Positions 24,927-34,784 of a DNA stretch of 64,000 nucleotides are shown here, piece after piece (position 1 is the first letter of the stretch; each line of letters starts with the position of its first letter). The stretch lies in the NCBI RefSeq assembly GCF_940670765.1, contig NZ_CALNVW010000002.1:434001-498000 (forward strand), read 5' to 3'. The translations under genes and the position numbers were made by a program. The stretch is from Streptomyces sp. A 4/2 (GTDB lineage: Bacteria > Actinomycetota > Actinomycetes > Streptomycetales > Streptomycetaceae). A model generated the notes under the pieces. The model was not told the DNA's origin. It ran no database searches and saw nothing but the letters and a program-made list of their open reading frames with translations.

Positions 24927-25910
24927 TCAGCAGACCTCTTCGAGGTCCCGCCATTCACGGCTGTCCGGGCTGTCGGCCACCCAGCCGTCGAGCAGCCCGC
25001 GCACCAGCGCCGCCGGGGCCGCGATGCCGCACTCCCGCTCGGCGACCCAGAGCTCACCGGCCGTGCGGTGGCCGAGCGGGCCGGGGTGGCCGGGCTCGCT
25101 GTGGTCGTGCGGGTCCAGGTGCTGCGCCCCGTCGCCCTCGTCGCTCTCCATCTGCGACTCCGAACAGGCCCGGCAGAGCAACCGTACGGAGGAGGACCAG
25201 TCCTCGGCGGCGAATCCGGCGTCGGCCGCGAGCTGCTCCAGGGCGTCGCGGTCCGCCTCACCGGCCGCCTCCACCAGGACCACCCAGGTCGGTACGGGCG
25301 ACGGCGCCCAGAGCTCGATCTCGTCGAAGACCGGGTAGGAGGGGCCCGCCGCGGTGACCCGCTCGCCGTGCGGGACGCCGTCGTGCAGGACGACCTCGCC
25401 CCAGCGCCTGCCGGACGAGGGGAGCGGCACGGACAGCACTTCGATCCGGGCGGGGTCGAGCCTGCGGCCCCAGACCACCTCGGCCTCGCCCTCGGGCGAC
25501 AGCCGTACCGCGGCGGACCCGAGGTCCATGCCGAGCGGCTCGCCGTTGGACGCGGCCTCGCCGGGCACCTTGAGCCCGTACGCCTGCCAGGCCCGGCGGG
25601 CCAGCGGCCAGTCCTGGAGTGCGGTGGCCGCGATCCCGACGTTCCACCAGTCGGGGGCTCCGGTCTGCCGGTCGAGGAGCGCCACGGCGCGCAGCCCGGC
25701 GGTGCGTGCCCGGTCCCAGTCGTGCCGGAACTTGTGCAGCAGGGCCAGGTTGAACCAGGACTCGGACAGCCACGGTTCGAGATCGGCCGCGCGCGTGAGC
25801 AGCGCCCCCGCGTCCTCGTACCGACCGTCGCCGATCAGCGTGAACGCGCGGTCGGTGGCCTGCCGCCACGAGGCGGAGGGCCGATGCCGTACCTTCCCGA
25901 AGATCCTCAC
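24927..25910 (-). CDS. Tetratricopeptide-repeat protein of unknown function
   Basis: 327 residues. Two or three TPR-like helical repeats occupy residues about 10-110 (TDRAFTLIGDGRYEDAGALLTRAADLEPWLSES and the next). A mixed domain follows with VWGRRLDPARIEVLSVPLPSSGRRWGEVVLHDG. Near residue 250 there is a CRAC pair and a histidine-rich stretch (HLDPHDHSEPGHPG), possibly metal-binding. GTG 25910 is chosen since residues upstream are not conserved-looking. No enzymatic motif. A scaffold or cytosolic regulatory role is only a guess. Confidence 0.8.
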   Translation of the reverse strand: MRIFGKVRHRPSASWRQATDRAFTLIGDGRYEDAGALLTRAADLEPWLSESWFNLALLHKFRHDWDRARTAGLRAVALLDRQTGAPDWWNVGIAATALQDWPLARRAWQAYGLKVPGEAASNGEPLGMDLGSAAVRLSPEGEAEVVWGRRLDPARIEVLSVPLPSSGRRWGEVVLHDGVPHGERVTAAGPSYPVFDEIELWAPSPVPTWVVLVEAAGEADRDALEQLAADAGFAAEDWSSSVRLLCRACSESQMESDEGDGAQHLDPHDHSEPGHPGPLGHRTAGELWVAERECGIAAPAALVRGLLDGWVADSPDSREWRDLEEVC

Positions 25911-26063
25911 GATTCCCGCCTGCCGGTCGCTGAAAAATCTCTGCTTCCCGGGATCCGATTCCCCCGGATGCCCTCTCTTCGCATCCAACCATGCCCGGTC
26001 GGAGCACCGCTCATTACCCACTGGTTACCCGGTCCAGGAGCGGCCTCCGCGGGCGGGACGCCC

Positions 26064-27314
26064 CTAGGGGACACCGCCCCGGGACAGCACACGCGCCAGG
26101 GATTCCACGACTTCCGGCTGGTAGTCGTGGCCGGTGCCCAGGCGCAGGCGCTCCAGTGCGCTGAGCGGACCGCCCGCACCTCTTTCTCCTCCATTTTCCC
26201 CGGCCAGGTCCTCGTACGCATTGACAGCCCGGACAATGCGGGCAGTGAGCGGCTGGTCGCGGTACGGATCCGCCTGCCGCTCCACGATCACGGCGACCTC
26301 GGCGTCCACCCCGGTCTGGCGGACCACCGCCCCGCCGAGCAGGGCGATCCGGCGCTGTTCGGCCGGCTCCAGCCGTGCGGTGGCGCCGTCGGGGACCGGG
26401 TCGACGAGGGACAGCTGCCCGATGTCGTGCATCAGCGCCGCGTACTCCAGCACGGTCAACGCCGGTTCGGAGAGGCCCAGTTCGCGGCCGACGGCCCGGC
26501 TGAGAGTGGCGACCCGGCGGGCGTGGCCGTGCGGGGTGTATCCGGCGATCTCGGTGGAGCGGGCGAGCGAGGTGATGGTCTGGCGGTAGGTGGTCCGTAC
26601 CAGTGCGTAGCGGCGGAGCGAGAGCTGGGTGAGCAGCAGCGGTACGGAGAAGACGGGCAGCGCCCACAGCCCGGCGACCGCGACACCCAGCGCCATCACG
26701 ACTCCGGTGGCACAGACGGCCGAGCCGATGCCCAGCAGCGCGCGCAGCTCGTCGCGCAGGAGCGGGCCGTACGGATAGCTGGTGCGGGCGTGCGTCATCG
26801 CCGCGGCCAGCACGGCGTCGCACAGGGCGGTGAGGCCGAGCAGGAGCAGCAGCACGACGGCGTAGGCGGGGCCGCGCACCGCCCACGCCTCGATCCGGCC
26901 GGAGCCGCACAGGGGCTGGAAGCAGACGGCCGCGAAGGCGACGGTGAGGACCCGGCGGGCCATGTGGTCGGCGCCCGGCCCCCGGCCGTGTGCGACATGG
27001 GGCACGGCCCCGGCCAGCGCGCCCGCGACGACGACGGCGACGACCTGGGGGACGCCGTGCCCGGTGGGGTGGCCGCCGTTCTGGCCGAGCAGGGCGTAGG
27101 CCAGGGCCCCCGCCGCCCCGAGCGGCGCGGGTTCGCGTTCGCTGCCCGGACCGGTGCGGCGGGTGAGTTCCCCCGCGGCGACGAGCGTCCCGAAGGCGAG
27201 GGCGGTGTCCGCGTCGTCGATGCCGTACCAGAGGGTCCAGCCGAGGCAGACGCCGGTGACGAGGAGGGCGGCGCCACGGACGAGGCCGACGACGGCCGGG
27301 GTTCGGGCGCTCAT
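26064..27314 (-). CDS. Membrane protein with degenerate HD domain
   Basis: 416 residues. Seven or so membrane segments fill residues 1-210 (from VVGLVRGAALLVTGVCLGW to FSVPLLLTQLSLRR). A cytoplasmic HD-type domain follows: STEIAGYTPHGHARRVATLS, then YAALMHDIGQLSLVDPV with the HD pair, and PLTARIVRAVNAYEDL. The second-half signature HHE...GYP of HD-GYP phosphodiesterases is missing (VIVERQADPYRDQ stands there), so catalysis on cyclic di-GMP is doubtful. Coupled by ATGA overlap to the intact HD-GYP gene upstream, suggesting the two work as a pair. Confidence 0.85.
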   Translation of the reverse strand: MSARTPAVVGLVRGAALLVTGVCLGWTLWYGIDDADTALAFGTLVAAGELTRRTGPGSEREPAPLGAAGALAYALLGQNGGHPTGHGVPQVVAVVVAGALAGAVPHVAHGRGPGADHMARRVLTVAFAAVCFQPLCGSGRIEAWAVRGPAYAVVLLLLLGLTALCDAVLAAAMTHARTSYPYGPLLRDELRALLGIGSAVCATGVVMALGVAVAGLWALPVFSVPLLLTQLSLRRYALVRTTYRQTITSLARSTEIAGYTPHGHARRVATLSRAVGRELGLSEPALTVLEYAALMHDIGQLSLVDPVPDGATARLEPAEQRRIALLGGAVVRQTGVDAEVAVIVERQADPYRDQPLTARIVRAVNAYEDLAGENGGERGAGGPLSALERLRLGTGHDYQPEVVESLARVLSRGGVP

Positions 27315-28660
27315 GCGGGGCTGTCCCGGTCGGTGGCCGTGGCCGCCGTCGCGGTCCCGTCCGTCCCGGCGCGGGCGGGCGGCAGCGGTCCGTGCCGGTG
27401 GGCGTCGGGGCCGTCGGCGGTGACGGCCGGGTGCCAGCCGTGCCGCGTCAGCGCCCTGACGAACGCCCGGACGAACTCCGGGTCGAACTGCGTGCCCGCG
27501 CACCGCAGCAGTTCCCGCAGCGCCGCGTCGACGGGTCTGGCCCGGCGGTAGGAGCGGGTCGACGTCATCGCGTCGAAGGCGTCGGCGATGGCCACGACGC
27601 GGGCGAACTCGGGGATCTGGTCCCCGGAGAGGCCGTACGGATAGCCGGAGCCGTCGAGCCGTTCGTGGTGGTGCAGGATCGCCGCCCGTGCCTCTCCGAG
27701 GAAGCCGATGCCGCGGACCATCTCGTGCCCGTACTCGGGGTGCAGCTCGATGACCCGGCGCTCCTCGGGCGTGAGCGGCCCGTCCTTCCTGAGCAGCCTG
27801 GTGGGCACCCCGAGCTTCCCCACGTCGTGCAGGATCCCGGCGAAGCGGAGCGCTTCCAGCCGGTCGCCGTCCATGCCCAGTTCACCGGCGATCATCGCCG
27901 ATGCCTGGCCGACGCGTTCGCTGTGCCCGCGGGTGTACCGGTCCTTGATGTCGACGGCCTGCACCAGCGCCCGGATGGTGGCCTGGTGGGCGGCGCGCTC
28001 GCGGTGGTACTGCGCGAAGACCCAGCTGGAGATGTACATGGGCAGCAGCACGAACAGGGCGGCGGGCGGCCCGAAGGGGCTGCGCCACAGCACCGCCATC
28101 ATCACCCCGGCGAGCCCGTGCACGGCGTACGGGGCAGGCGAGCGCGGCAGCCCCCGCACACCGCCCGCCGTCCGCACGGGCAGCCGCTCGGCGGCCACCC
28201 GCACGAGGGCGTCCAGGACGGTCAGCACCAGGCAGAGGACCAGCGCCGCGACGACGGCGGGCAGCAGGACGCCCGGGAATTCGGGCCTGCGGTCCAGCCC
28301 GCCGAGCAGCGCGGGAACCTCCGCCGCGGCCCGCACGGCGAGGGCGAGCTGCGCGGCGTGCCAGATACGGCGGACGGTGTACGGGGGGTCCTCGACCCTG
28401 CCGAGCAGCGCCCCCGGTACGGCGACGAGCGCGGCGGCGGCGGGCGGCAGCAGCAGGGCGGCGGCGATGAGGACGGGGAAGAACGAGCCGCCACCGGGTG
28501 ACCGGCGCCCCAGCAGCTCGCATCCGGCGTACACCGCGGCGAGCAGGGCGACGGCGCGCCAGGGCGTCGCCGGGTCGGTGACGGCGGGCAGCGCGCAGCC
28601 GAGCGCACCCAGCACCGCGCACAGGACACAGGCGCGCGCCGACGGCGGCAGTGCCCGCAT
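27311..28660 (-). CDS. Membrane HD-GYP domain protein (probable cyclic di-GMP phosphodiesterase)
   Basis: 449 residues. About six membrane helices in residues 1-220 (MASE-like sensor), then a complete HD-GYP domain: DRYTRGHSERVGQAS, FAGILHDVGKLGVP (HD.GK), ELHPEYGHEMV, ILHHHERLDGSGYPYGLSGDQIP (HHE, GYP) and ARVVAIADAFDAMTS. This set predicts hydrolysis of cyclic di-GMP, the BldD ligand that times Streptomyces development. The C-terminal 40 residues are Ala/Thr/Pro-rich. ATG 28660 has GGAGG seven bases upstream. Promoter region with repeated GATCCGTACG blocks (28679-28700). Confidence 0.92.
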   Translation of the reverse strand: MRALPPSARACVLCAVLGALGCALPAVTDPATPWRAVALLAAVYAGCELLGRRSPGGGSFFPVLIAAALLLPPAAAALVAVPGALLGRVEDPPYTVRRIWHAAQLALAVRAAAEVPALLGGLDRRPEFPGVLLPAVVAALVLCLVLTVLDALVRVAAERLPVRTAGGVRGLPRSPAPYAVHGLAGVMMAVLWRSPFGPPAALFVLLPMYISSWVFAQYHRERAAHQATIRALVQAVDIKDRYTRGHSERVGQASAMIAGELGMDGDRLEALRFAGILHDVGKLGVPTRLLRKDGPLTPEERRVIELHPEYGHEMVRGIGFLGEARAAILHHHERLDGSGYPYGLSGDQIPEFARVVAIADAFDAMTSTRSYRRARPVDAALRELLRCAGTQFDPEFVRAFVRALTRHGWHPAVTADGPDAHRHGPLPPARAGTDGTATAATATDRDSPA

Positions 28661-28678
28661 GGCGGCCCTCCCTCTCCT

Positions 28679-28700
28679 GGATCCGTACGGATCCGTACGG
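28679..28700. promoter_or_regulatory. Palindromic repeat upstream of the HD-GYP gene
   Basis: GATCCGTACGGATC (28680-28693) is a perfect 14-base palindrome, and its CCGTACGG core is repeated immediately after. It lies about 20 bases upstream of the HD-GYP start and could be an operator; the binding protein is unknown. Confidence 0.4.
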
Positions 28701-28856
28701 CGTCGGAGTCCGTACAGGTTTGGGGAGGATAGGCGCGCGGGGGCGGCCCGGGGGCCGCATCAGGGGATCAGGGGCACCTTCGGGTGACAATCCGGCGGGC
28801 AAACCCGGGGGTGGCCGTGCCACCGGACCGGGGCCGTGGAAGTGCGGTGGAACAGC

Positions 28857-28884
28857 GAGACCGCAGCGTCTCCGCTGCGGTCTC
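28857..28884. terminator. Terminator after sigR-rsrA
   Basis: Perfect 12-base arms (28857-28868 and 28873-28884) with a 4-base loop, 47 bases past the rsrA stop on the minus strand. Confidence 0.85.
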
Positions 28885-28930
28885 CTGGAATCTCAACCAC
28901 CCTGCCGGGCAAGGCCGTTCGTACGGCCGG

Positions 28931-29245
28931 TCAGTCCTGAGCTGCTGCCGAACGGTCGTCGACCGTCACGTCCTGCTCGGGCACGGCCTCGCCCGAGCGG
29001 ATCAGATCGATGCGTCCCATCACCTTCGACCGCAGGTCGGCCGGTACGTCGTCGCTGCCGCAGCAGCGCTTCACCAGCTTCTTGACGGCCTGTTCGAGGC
29101 CGTACTTCTCCAGGCACGGAGAGCACTCCTCGAAGTGCACCTCGAACTTGGTGCAGTCGTTGTCGGGCATCTCGTGGTCGAGGAACTCGTAGAGATGGTC
29201 CAGGACCTCGGAGCAGTCCGTTTCGTGCGGCTCTCCGCAACTCAT
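28931..29245 (-). CDS. rsrA: Zinc redox-switch anti-sigma factor RsrA
   Basis: 104-residue ZAS-family anti-sigma factor binding SigR under reducing conditions. Cysteines fall at 3, 11, 31, 41, 44, 61 and 62 and the histidine at 37, exactly the pattern of S. coelicolor RsrA: H37-x3-C41-x2-C44 is the ZAS zinc motif, and C11 with C44 forms the trigger disulfide on oxidation. The extra C31, C61 and C62 are also as in RsrA. ATG 29245 overlaps the sigR stop by four bases, so the pair is co-translated. Confidence 0.97.
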   Translation of the reverse strand: MSCGEPHETDCSEVLDHLYEFLDHEMPDNDCTKFEVHFEECSPCLEKYGLEQAVKKLVKRCCGSDDVPADLRSKVMGRIDLIRSGEAVPEQDVTVDDRSAAAQD

Positions 29246-29898
29246 GAGCCCGAACCTTTCGCTTCGTTCGACTCTCCGGCACCCGCGGGGACCAGCCCGC
29301 GGTCGCGTGCGTAGTCCTCCAGCATGCCGCGCAGCTGTCGGCGGCCCCGGTGCAGCCGGGACATGACCGTCCCGATGGGTGTTCCCATGATGTCCGCGAT
29401 CTCCTTGTACGCAAAGCCCTCTACGTCGGCGAGATACACGGCGATACGGAACTCTTCGGGGATCGCCTGGAGCGCGGACTTCACGTCCGAGTCGGGCAGG
29501 TGGTCCAGCGCCTGCGACTCGGCGGAACGCAGACCGGTGGACATGTGCGACTCGGCGCGCGCGAGCTGCCAGTCCTCGATCTCCTCGGCGGCACTGCGCT
29601 GGGGTTCGCGCTGCTTCTTGCGGTACGAGTTGATGAACGTGTTCGTGAGGATGCGGTACATCCACGCCTTGAGGTTGGTCCCCTCACGGAACTGGTGGAA
29701 CGAGCCGTACGCCTTCGCGTACGTCTCCTGCACCAGGTCCTCGGCATCGGCCGGATTGCGCGTCATGCGCAGCGCGGCCGAGTACATCTGGTCGAGGTAG
29801 CCGAGGGCGTCCCGCTCGAAGCGCGCGTTGCGCTCGGCAGCCGTCTCTTCCGCGTGGCCGTCTTCGGTCCCTGTGTCGGTCCCAGTGACCGGACCCAC
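29242..29898 (-). CDS. sigR: Thiol-oxidative stress ECF sigma factor SigR
   Basis: 218-residue sigma factor (short, stable form) from GTG 29898, which follows GGAGGAG. Region 2 runs from [34 protein letters not shown] to [19 protein letters not shown]; region 4 from [48 protein letters not shown]. It controls thioredoxin, mycothiol and related repair genes in Streptomyces. The same frame continues upstream to ATG 30063 and encodes exactly 55 further residues, matching the unstable SigR' isoform known from S. coelicolor. A SigR-type promoter lies upstream of that longer start. Confidence 0.96.
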   Translation of the reverse strand: MGPVTGTDTGTEDGHAEETAAERNARFERDALGYLDQMYSAALRMTRNPADAEDLVQETYAKAYGSFHQFREGTNLKAWMYRILTNTFINSYRKKQREPQRSAAEEIEDWQLARAESHMSTGLRSAESQALDHLPDSDVKSALQAIPEEFRIAVYLADVEGFAYKEIADIMGTPIGTVMSRLHRGRRQLRGMLEDYARDRGLVPAGAGESNEAKGSGS

Positions 29899-30063
29899 CT
29901 CCTCCAACGCCGTGGCGGATCCGAATGCGGACCCACTCGAATCGGAGGATAGACGACGATCCGGTCCGTCCGCCGCCCGGGAAGACGGGGTCCTGGCCGC
30001 TGAAAGCACCGTCCACTCCAGGTCAGACGTTTGCGGGCGGCGCGGGCAGATGGTCGAACCCAT
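29899..30063 (-). other. sigR: N-terminal extension encoding the unstable SigR' isoform
   Basis: 55 in-frame codons from ATG 30063 ([17 protein letters not shown]...) to the GTG of short SigR. In S. coelicolor, transcripts from the SigR-dependent promoter are long enough to make this longer, ClpP-degraded isoform, giving negative feedback. The extension here has the same length and ends in acidic/serine-rich sequence. Confidence 0.75.
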
Positions 30064-30114
30064 GCGACGGACTCCCTCTCCACGTACAAGTTTCTGTGTA
30101 CCGACGTCCCGCAC

Positions 30115-30141
30115 AACAGTGGCCTGCGGCTCAGCATTCCC
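30115..30141 (-). promoter_or_regulatory. SigR-dependent promoter of sigR-rsrA (p2)
   Basis: Reading the minus strand: GGGAAT (30141-30136), an 18-base spacer, GTT (30117-30115). This is a full match to the SigR consensus GGGAAT-N18-GTT. The -35 element overlaps the stop codon region of the upstream hydrolase gene. Transcription would start near 30107, about 45 bases before the long-isoform ATG. Confidence 0.9.
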
Positions 30142-30796
30142 CGAGGCGTACCGCCCACCCGGCCACGGAGTCGGTGATGACCTTCAGCGCCTGTTCCTGA
30201 CCGGTTTCCGCGCGTTTGGCGACGGCGAAGCCGTGGTCGGCGTCCGGGACCTCCACCAGTTCGAGATTCCCCCGGGGGAACTCACCCGGCGCGGGGAACT
30301 CGGCGGGCTTCCCGAAGGGGTCCTTGCCGCCCTGGACGACGAGAGTGCTGACCCCGGCCCCGATCAGTTCCTTCTTCCGGGACTTCTCCGGTTTGCCCGG
30401 GGGGTGGAGCGGAAAGCTCAGCGCGAGTACGCCCCGGGCGCCCAGCTCCCCCGCCGTCCGGCAGGCCACCCGCGCCCCGGCACTGCGCCCGCCCGCGACG
30501 ACGGGCAGGCCGGGCTTGCGCAGCGCCGGCCAGACCGCGCGCCACCCGGCGTCCAGGGTCTTCGGCGCGGGGGCGACCTTCTTCCCCGCGACCCGCCAGG
30601 GCTGCTCGACCAGCGCGACGCCCACCCCGATCTGCGGCAGCGCGACGGCCAGGGCCTGCAGGTCACGGGCGTCGATGCCACCGCCCGCGCCGTGGCCCAG
30701 CGCGATGACGAGGTGCGGGCGGGCGGCGGGATGCCAGGTGATGCGGGCCTCGCCCGCCGGGGTGTCGACACTCTCCACGATCATGCTCTGAGTCAC
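30131..30796 (-). CDS. Alpha/beta hydrolase, KANL3/Tex30-like family
   Basis: 221-residue dienelactone-hydrolase-like protein. Motifs: [10 protein letters not shown] (oxyanion loop), nucleophile elbow [10 protein letters not shown], acidic residue in [10 protein letters not shown] and the catalytic histidine in DADHGF. Substrate unknown. GTG 30796 is one base after the stop of the upstream SRAP gene and uses a GAGGAGG inside that gene's end; ATG 30784 is an alternative. The 3' end carries the -35 box of the sigR promoter. Confidence 0.87.
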   Translation of the reverse strand: MTQSMIVESVDTPAGEARITWHPAARPHLVIALGHGAGGGIDARDLQALAVALPQIGVGVALVEQPWRVAGKKVAPAPKTLDAGWRAVWPALRKPGLPVVAGGRSAGARVACRTAGELGARGVLALSFPLHPPGKPEKSRKKELIGAGVSTLVVQGGKDPFGKPAEFPAPGEFPRGNLELVEVPDADHGFAVAKRAETGQEQALKVITDSVAGWAVRLGEC

Positions 30797-30797
30797 A

Positions 30798-31631
30798 TCA
30801 GAAGAGTGTGCCCTCCTCGGGGGCCTCAAGGGCTGTCAGCAGCTCCGGCCCGTTGTTACGAACATTGCTGACCGCGGTCGACACCGGGTACGCCCGGACC
30901 AGTCCGGCGGGCGGCGGCGTCAGCAGGCCGGTCAGCTCGCCCGGCTCCGTACGCGCGGGATCCAGCCAGTCGTCCCAGCGGTCCGCGGTGAGCATCAGCG
31001 GCATCCGGGGATGGATCTCGGCCAGCGACCCCGGCCCGGCCGCCCCGTCCTCGTGGCCCGCGAGCGGGGTGGTCTCGGCCTCGGTCGTGACGATGGTGCA
31101 GGTCGCCCACCACGCCTTGGGGTGGTCGCCGGGCAGTGACGGGTCCCGCCAGAACTCGTACAGTCCGGCGAACGCCATGACCGAACCGTCGGCGGGCGTC
31201 ACGAAGTAGGGCTGCTTGCGGGGTCGCTTCTTCCTGCCCTCGACCTCCAGCTGCCGCTCGTCGGCCGCGGTCACCCACTCGTAATAGCCGTCGGCGGGGA
31301 CGATGCAGCGCCGTGCGGCGAAGGCCCGGCGGAACGACGGCTTCTCGTGGACCGTCTCCGCGCGCGCGTTGATCATCCGGGCGGCGCCCTCGGGTGACTT
31401 CGCCCACGACGGCACGAGCCCCCAGGTGAGATTGCGCAGCTGGCGAACCGGACGCCTGGTCCCGGCGTCTTTCAGTGGGCGCTCCAGAACGACCTGGACC
31501 GTCTTGGTCGGTGCCACGTTCCAGTCCGGGACCACCGGCTCGGTCACCGTCTCCACGGGGTCCCACTTCTCCGCGCCGAAGAGCCCTGCGAGATCCTCGG
31601 GGCCACGACTCGCTGCAAACCGTCCGCACAT
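30798..31631 (-). CDS. SOS response-associated peptidase (SRAP/YedK/HMCES family)
   Basis: 277-residue SRAP protein that shields abasic sites in single-stranded DNA by a thiazolidine crosslink from Cys2. The start MCGRF exposes the catalytic cysteine after Met removal. Other conserved active-site residues are Asn in MINARAET, Glu in GYYEW and His in [10 protein letters not shown]. Length is usual for actinomycetes, with an Arg/Lys insert [10 protein letters not shown]. Divergent from the M50-like gene with 49 bases between starts; co-transcribed with the hydrolase gene downstream. Confidence 0.93.
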   Translation of the reverse strand: MCGRFAASRGPEDLAGLFGAEKWDPVETVTEPVVPDWNVAPTKTVQVVLERPLKDAGTRRPVRQLRNLTWGLVPSWAKSPEGAARMINARAETVHEKPSFRRAFAARRCIVPADGYYEWVTAADERQLEVEGRKKRPRKQPYFVTPADGSVMAFAGLYEFWRDPSLPGDHPKAWWATCTIVTTEAETTPLAGHEDGAAGPGSLAEIHPRMPLMLTADRWDDWLDPARTEPGELTGLLTPPPAGLVRAYPVSTAVSNVRNNGPELLTALEAPEEGTLF

Positions 31632-31680
31632 GCCCGCCAGACTGCCATGACCGTCATCTCCCCGAGGAGCCCTCGCCCCC

Positions 31681-32367
31681 ATGGACCGCATCTTCGGCAC
31701 CCAGGCAGACCCCGACCAGTGGCTGGTGATCGTCACCGGCGCAGTCGCGCTGCTCGCGGTCGTTCCGCACCGCATATGGCGGCTCACCCGCAACGCGGTC
31801 ACCATCGCCCACGAGGGCGGCCACGGGCTGATCGCCCTGCTCACCGGGCGCCGCCTCGACGGCATCCAGCTGCACTCGGACACCAGCGGCCTGACCGTCA
31901 GCCGCGGCAAGCCCTCCGGCCCGGGGATGGTCCTCACCGCCGCCGCGGGCTACACCGCGCCGCCGCTGCTGGGCCTCGGGGGCGCCTGGCTGCTCTCGGC
32001 CGGGCACATCACGCTGTTCCTGTGGGTGGCGTGTGTCCTGCTCCTGGCCATGCTGGTGATGATCCGCAACGCGTACGGGGTGCTCACCGTGGTCGTCACG
32101 GGCGCCGCGTTCGTCCTGATCTCCTGGCTGACCAGTGCGGAGGTCCAGGCGGCCTTCGCGTACACCGCGGTCTGGTTCCTGCTGATCGGCGGCGTGCGCC
32201 CGGCCTTCGAGCTCCAGCGCAAGCGGCCACGCGGCCACGCGGGGGATTCGGACGCCGACCAGCTCGGCCGGCTGACCCATGTCCCGCCCACCGTGTGGCT
32301 GCTGTTCTTCCATGTCGTCTCGCTCTGCTCGCTCACCGGCGGCGGGCGCTGGCTGCTCGGCCGGTAG
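31681..32367 (+). CDS. M50-family membrane metallopeptidase-like protein
   Basis: 228-residue multi-spanning protein. The zinc motif HEGGH (residues 40-44, an HExxH form) lies in the helix [21 protein letters not shown]. Other helices: [59 protein letters not shown] and [14 protein letters not shown]. This is the pattern of actinobacterial M50B-like proteins with no known substrate. The second zinc ligand motif is not obvious, so activity is uncertain. Next gene aroA starts 57 bases downstream. Confidence 0.85.
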   Translation: MDRIFGTQADPDQWLVIVTGAVALLAVVPHRIWRLTRNAVTIAHEGGHGLIALLTGRRLDGIQLHSDTSGLTVSRGKPSGPGMVLTAAAGYTAPPLLGLGGAWLLSAGHITLFLWVACVLLLAMLVMIRNAYGVLTVVVTGAAFVLISWLTSAEVQAAFAYTAVWFLLIGGVRPAFELQRKRPRGHAGDSDADQLGRLTHVPPTVWLLFFHVVSLCSLTGGGRWLLGR

Positions 32368-32423
32368 CTTCGCCGGTCCTGGTCCGGGCGGTCCCCCGCG
32401 CACCAGGTCGTAAAGTGAGCGTC

Positions 32424-33764
32424 ATGACCGAGAGCTCCGTGCACACCGCCCACTGGCCCGCCCCGCACGCGTCGGGACCTGTCGACGCGACGGTCACCGT
32501 GCCCGGATCGAAGTCGGTCACCAATCGCGGTCTCGTCCTGGCCGCCCTCGCCGCGGAGCCCGGCTGGCTGCGCCGCCCGCTGCGTTCCCGGGACACCCTG
32601 CTGATGGCCGACGCGCTGCGGGCGCTCGGCGTCCGTATCGAGGAGACCGTCTCCTCCAGCTCCTCCGCCGCGGGCACCCCCGACGGCACCGGCGAGGCCT
32701 GGCGGGTGATCCCGGCCGGACTGCACGGCCCGGCCACTCTCGACGTCGGCAACGCCGGTACGGTCATGCGCTTCCTGCCGCCGGTCGCCGCGCTCGCCGA
32801 CGGTCCGGTCCGGTTCGACGGCGATCCCCGTTCGCACGAGCGTCCGCTGCACGGCGTCATCGACGCGCTGCGCGCGCTCGGTACCCGTATCGACGACGAG
32901 GGGCGCGGCGCGCTGCCGCTCACGGTGCACGGCGTCGGGGCCCTCGACGGGGGTGCGGTCGAGATCGACGCGTCCTCCTCGTCCCAGTTCATCTCGGCAC
33001 TGCTGCTCTCGGCGCCGCGTTTCAACCAGGGCATCGAGGTACGGCACACCGGCGCCACCCTGCCGTCCCTGCCGCACATCCGGATGACCGTGGACATGCT
33101 GCGCCGGGTCGGCGCGCAGGTGGACGAGCCGGAGACCGGCGGGGAGCCGAACGTCTGGCGGGTCTCCCCCAGCGCCCTGCTCGGCCGTGACCTGACCATC
33201 GAGCCCGACCTCTCCAACGCCCAGCCCTTCCTGGCTGCCGCGCTGGTGACCGGCGGCCGGGTGGTCGTCCCCGACTGGCCGGAGCACACCACCCAGCCGG
33301 GCGACGCGCTGCGCGAGATCTTCACCGAGATGGGCGGCGGCTGCACCCTGACCGAGCAGGGGCTGGTGTTCACCGGCTCCGGCCGTATCCACGGCATCGA
33401 CGTGGACCTGAGCGAGGTCGGCGAACTCACCCCGGGCATCGCGGCCGTTGCCGCCCTCGCGGACTCGCCCTCCACTCTGCGCGGTGTGGCGCACCTGCGG
33501 CTGCACGAGACCGACCGGCTGGCCGCGCTCACCGAGGAGATCAACGCCCTCGGCGGCGATGTCAGCGAGACCGCCGACGGCCTGCGGATCCGCCCGCGCC
33601 CGCTGCACGGCGGGGTCTTCCACACGTACGACGACCACCGCATGGCCACGGCAGGATCGATCATCGGCCTCGCCGTCGACGGCGTACAGATCGAGAATGT
33701 GGCCACGACCGCCAAAACACTTCCCGACTTCACTGAGATGTGGACCGAAATGCTCAAGGCCTGA
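32424..33764 (+). CDS. aroA: 3-phosphoshikimate 1-carboxyvinyltransferase (EPSP synthase)
   Basis: 446-residue shikimate-pathway enzyme joining PEP and shikimate-3-phosphate. Motifs: [17 protein letters not shown] (Lys for PEP binding), [19 protein letters not shown] near residue 115, [25 protein letters not shown], and [13 protein letters not shown], which replaces the common RxKESDR. DDHRMA near the C-terminus is standard. The usual MRP of GNAGTxMRP is MRF here, as I recall for other Streptomyces. ATG 32424 is chosen. Five bases separate it from rsgA. Confidence 0.95.
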   Translation: MTESSVHTAHWPAPHASGPVDATVTVPGSKSVTNRGLVLAALAAEPGWLRRPLRSRDTLLMADALRALGVRIEETVSSSSSAAGTPDGTGEAWRVIPAGLHGPATLDVGNAGTVMRFLPPVAALADGPVRFDGDPRSHERPLHGVIDALRALGTRIDDEGRGALPLTVHGVGALDGGAVEIDASSSSQFISALLLSAPRFNQGIEVRHTGATLPSLPHIRMTVDMLRRVGAQVDEPETGGEPNVWRVSPSALLGRDLTIEPDLSNAQPFLAAALVTGGRVVVPDWPEHTTQPGDALREIFTEMGGGCTLTEQGLVFTGSGRIHGIDVDLSEVGELTPGIAAVAALADSPSTLRGVAHLRLHETDRLAALTEEINALGGDVSETADGLRIRPRPLHGGVFHTYDDHRMATAGSIIGLAVDGVQIENVATTAKTLPDFTEMWTEMLKA

Positions 33765-33768
33765 CGCG

Positions 33769-34779
33769 ATGCGCCGATATGGCAAGAACCCCGACGAGGA
33801 CGACATCCGCGTCCGCCCCAACCCCAAGGGCAACCGCCCCCGTACGAACATCCGCCCCAAGCACGAGGAAGCCGCCGAGGGCATGGTCCTCACGGTCGAC
33901 CGGGGCCGGCTCACCTGTCTCGTCGAGGGCCGCGCCGTCACCGCGATGAAGGCCCGAGAACTGGGCCGCAAGGCCGCCGTGGTGGGCGACCAGGTCATGA
34001 TCGTCGGGGATCTCTCCGGCGCCAAGGACACCCTGGCCCGCATCGTGCGCATCCAGCCGCGGACATCGGTGCTGCGCCGTACGGCCGACGACGACGACCC
34101 GTTCGAGCGGGTGGTCGTCGCCAACGCCGACCAGCTGGCGATCGTCACCGCCCTGGCCGACCCCGAACCGCGCCCGCGCATGATCGACCGCTGTCTGGTG
34201 GCCGCGTACGACGGCGGGCTGTCCCCGCTGCTCGTCCTCACCAAGTCCGACCTGGCCTCGCCGGACGAACTGCTCGCCTCGTACGGAGCGCTCGACATCC
34301 CGTACGTCGTCACCAGCCGCGAGGAGCTGGCGAAGGGTGAGGCGGCGGACCGGGTCAGGGACTTCCTGAACGACAAGGTCACCGCGTTCGTCGGCCACTC
34401 GGGCGTCGGCAAGACGACCCTGGTCAACGCGCTGGTGCCGGAGGACAGGCGGCGCAGCACCGGCCATGTCAACGCGGTCACCGGCCGGGGCAGGCACACC
34501 ACGACCTCGGCCCTGGCGCTGCCCCTTCCCGACGAACGCGGCTGGGTGGTCGACACCCCGGGCGTGCGGTCGTTCGGGCTGCACCATGTGGATCCGTCGC
34601 GCGTGATCCTGGCCTTCCCGGATCTCGTACCGGGCACCGAGGAGTGCCCGCGCGGCTGCAGCCACGACGAGCCGGAGTGCGCGCTGGACGCCTGGGTGGC
34701 CGACGGGCACGCCGATCCGGCCCGGCTGGACTCGCTGCGCAGGCTGCTGGCGACGCGGGAGCGGCGCGAGGGCGACTGA
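33769..34779 (+). CDS. rsgA: Ribosome small subunit-dependent GTPase RsgA
   Basis: 336-residue circularly permuted GTPase assisting late 30S maturation. The N-terminal OB fold precedes the permuted order G4 (VLTKSDL), G1 (GHSGVGKTTL), then G3 (DTPGVRSFG), and a C-terminal zinc motif with cysteines and histidine in CPRGCSHDEPECAL. ATG 33769 lies four bases past the aroA stop, indicating one operon. The basic N-terminus (RRYGKNPDEDDIRVRPNPKG) is typical for actinobacteria. Confidence 0.95.
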   Translation: MRRYGKNPDEDDIRVRPNPKGNRPRTNIRPKHEEAAEGMVLTVDRGRLTCLVEGRAVTAMKARELGRKAAVVGDQVMIVGDLSGAKDTLARIVRIQPRTSVLRRTADDDDPFERVVVANADQLAIVTALADPEPRPRMIDRCLVAAYDGGLSPLLVLTKSDLASPDELLASYGALDIPYVVTSREELAKGEAADRVRDFLNDKVTAFVGHSGVGKTTLVNALVPEDRRRSTGHVNAVTGRGRHTTTSALALPLPDERGWVVDTPGVRSFGLHHVDPSRVILAFPDLVPGTEECPRGCSHDEPECALDAWVADGHADPARLDSLRRLLATRERREGD

Positions 34780-34784
34780 CCGTC

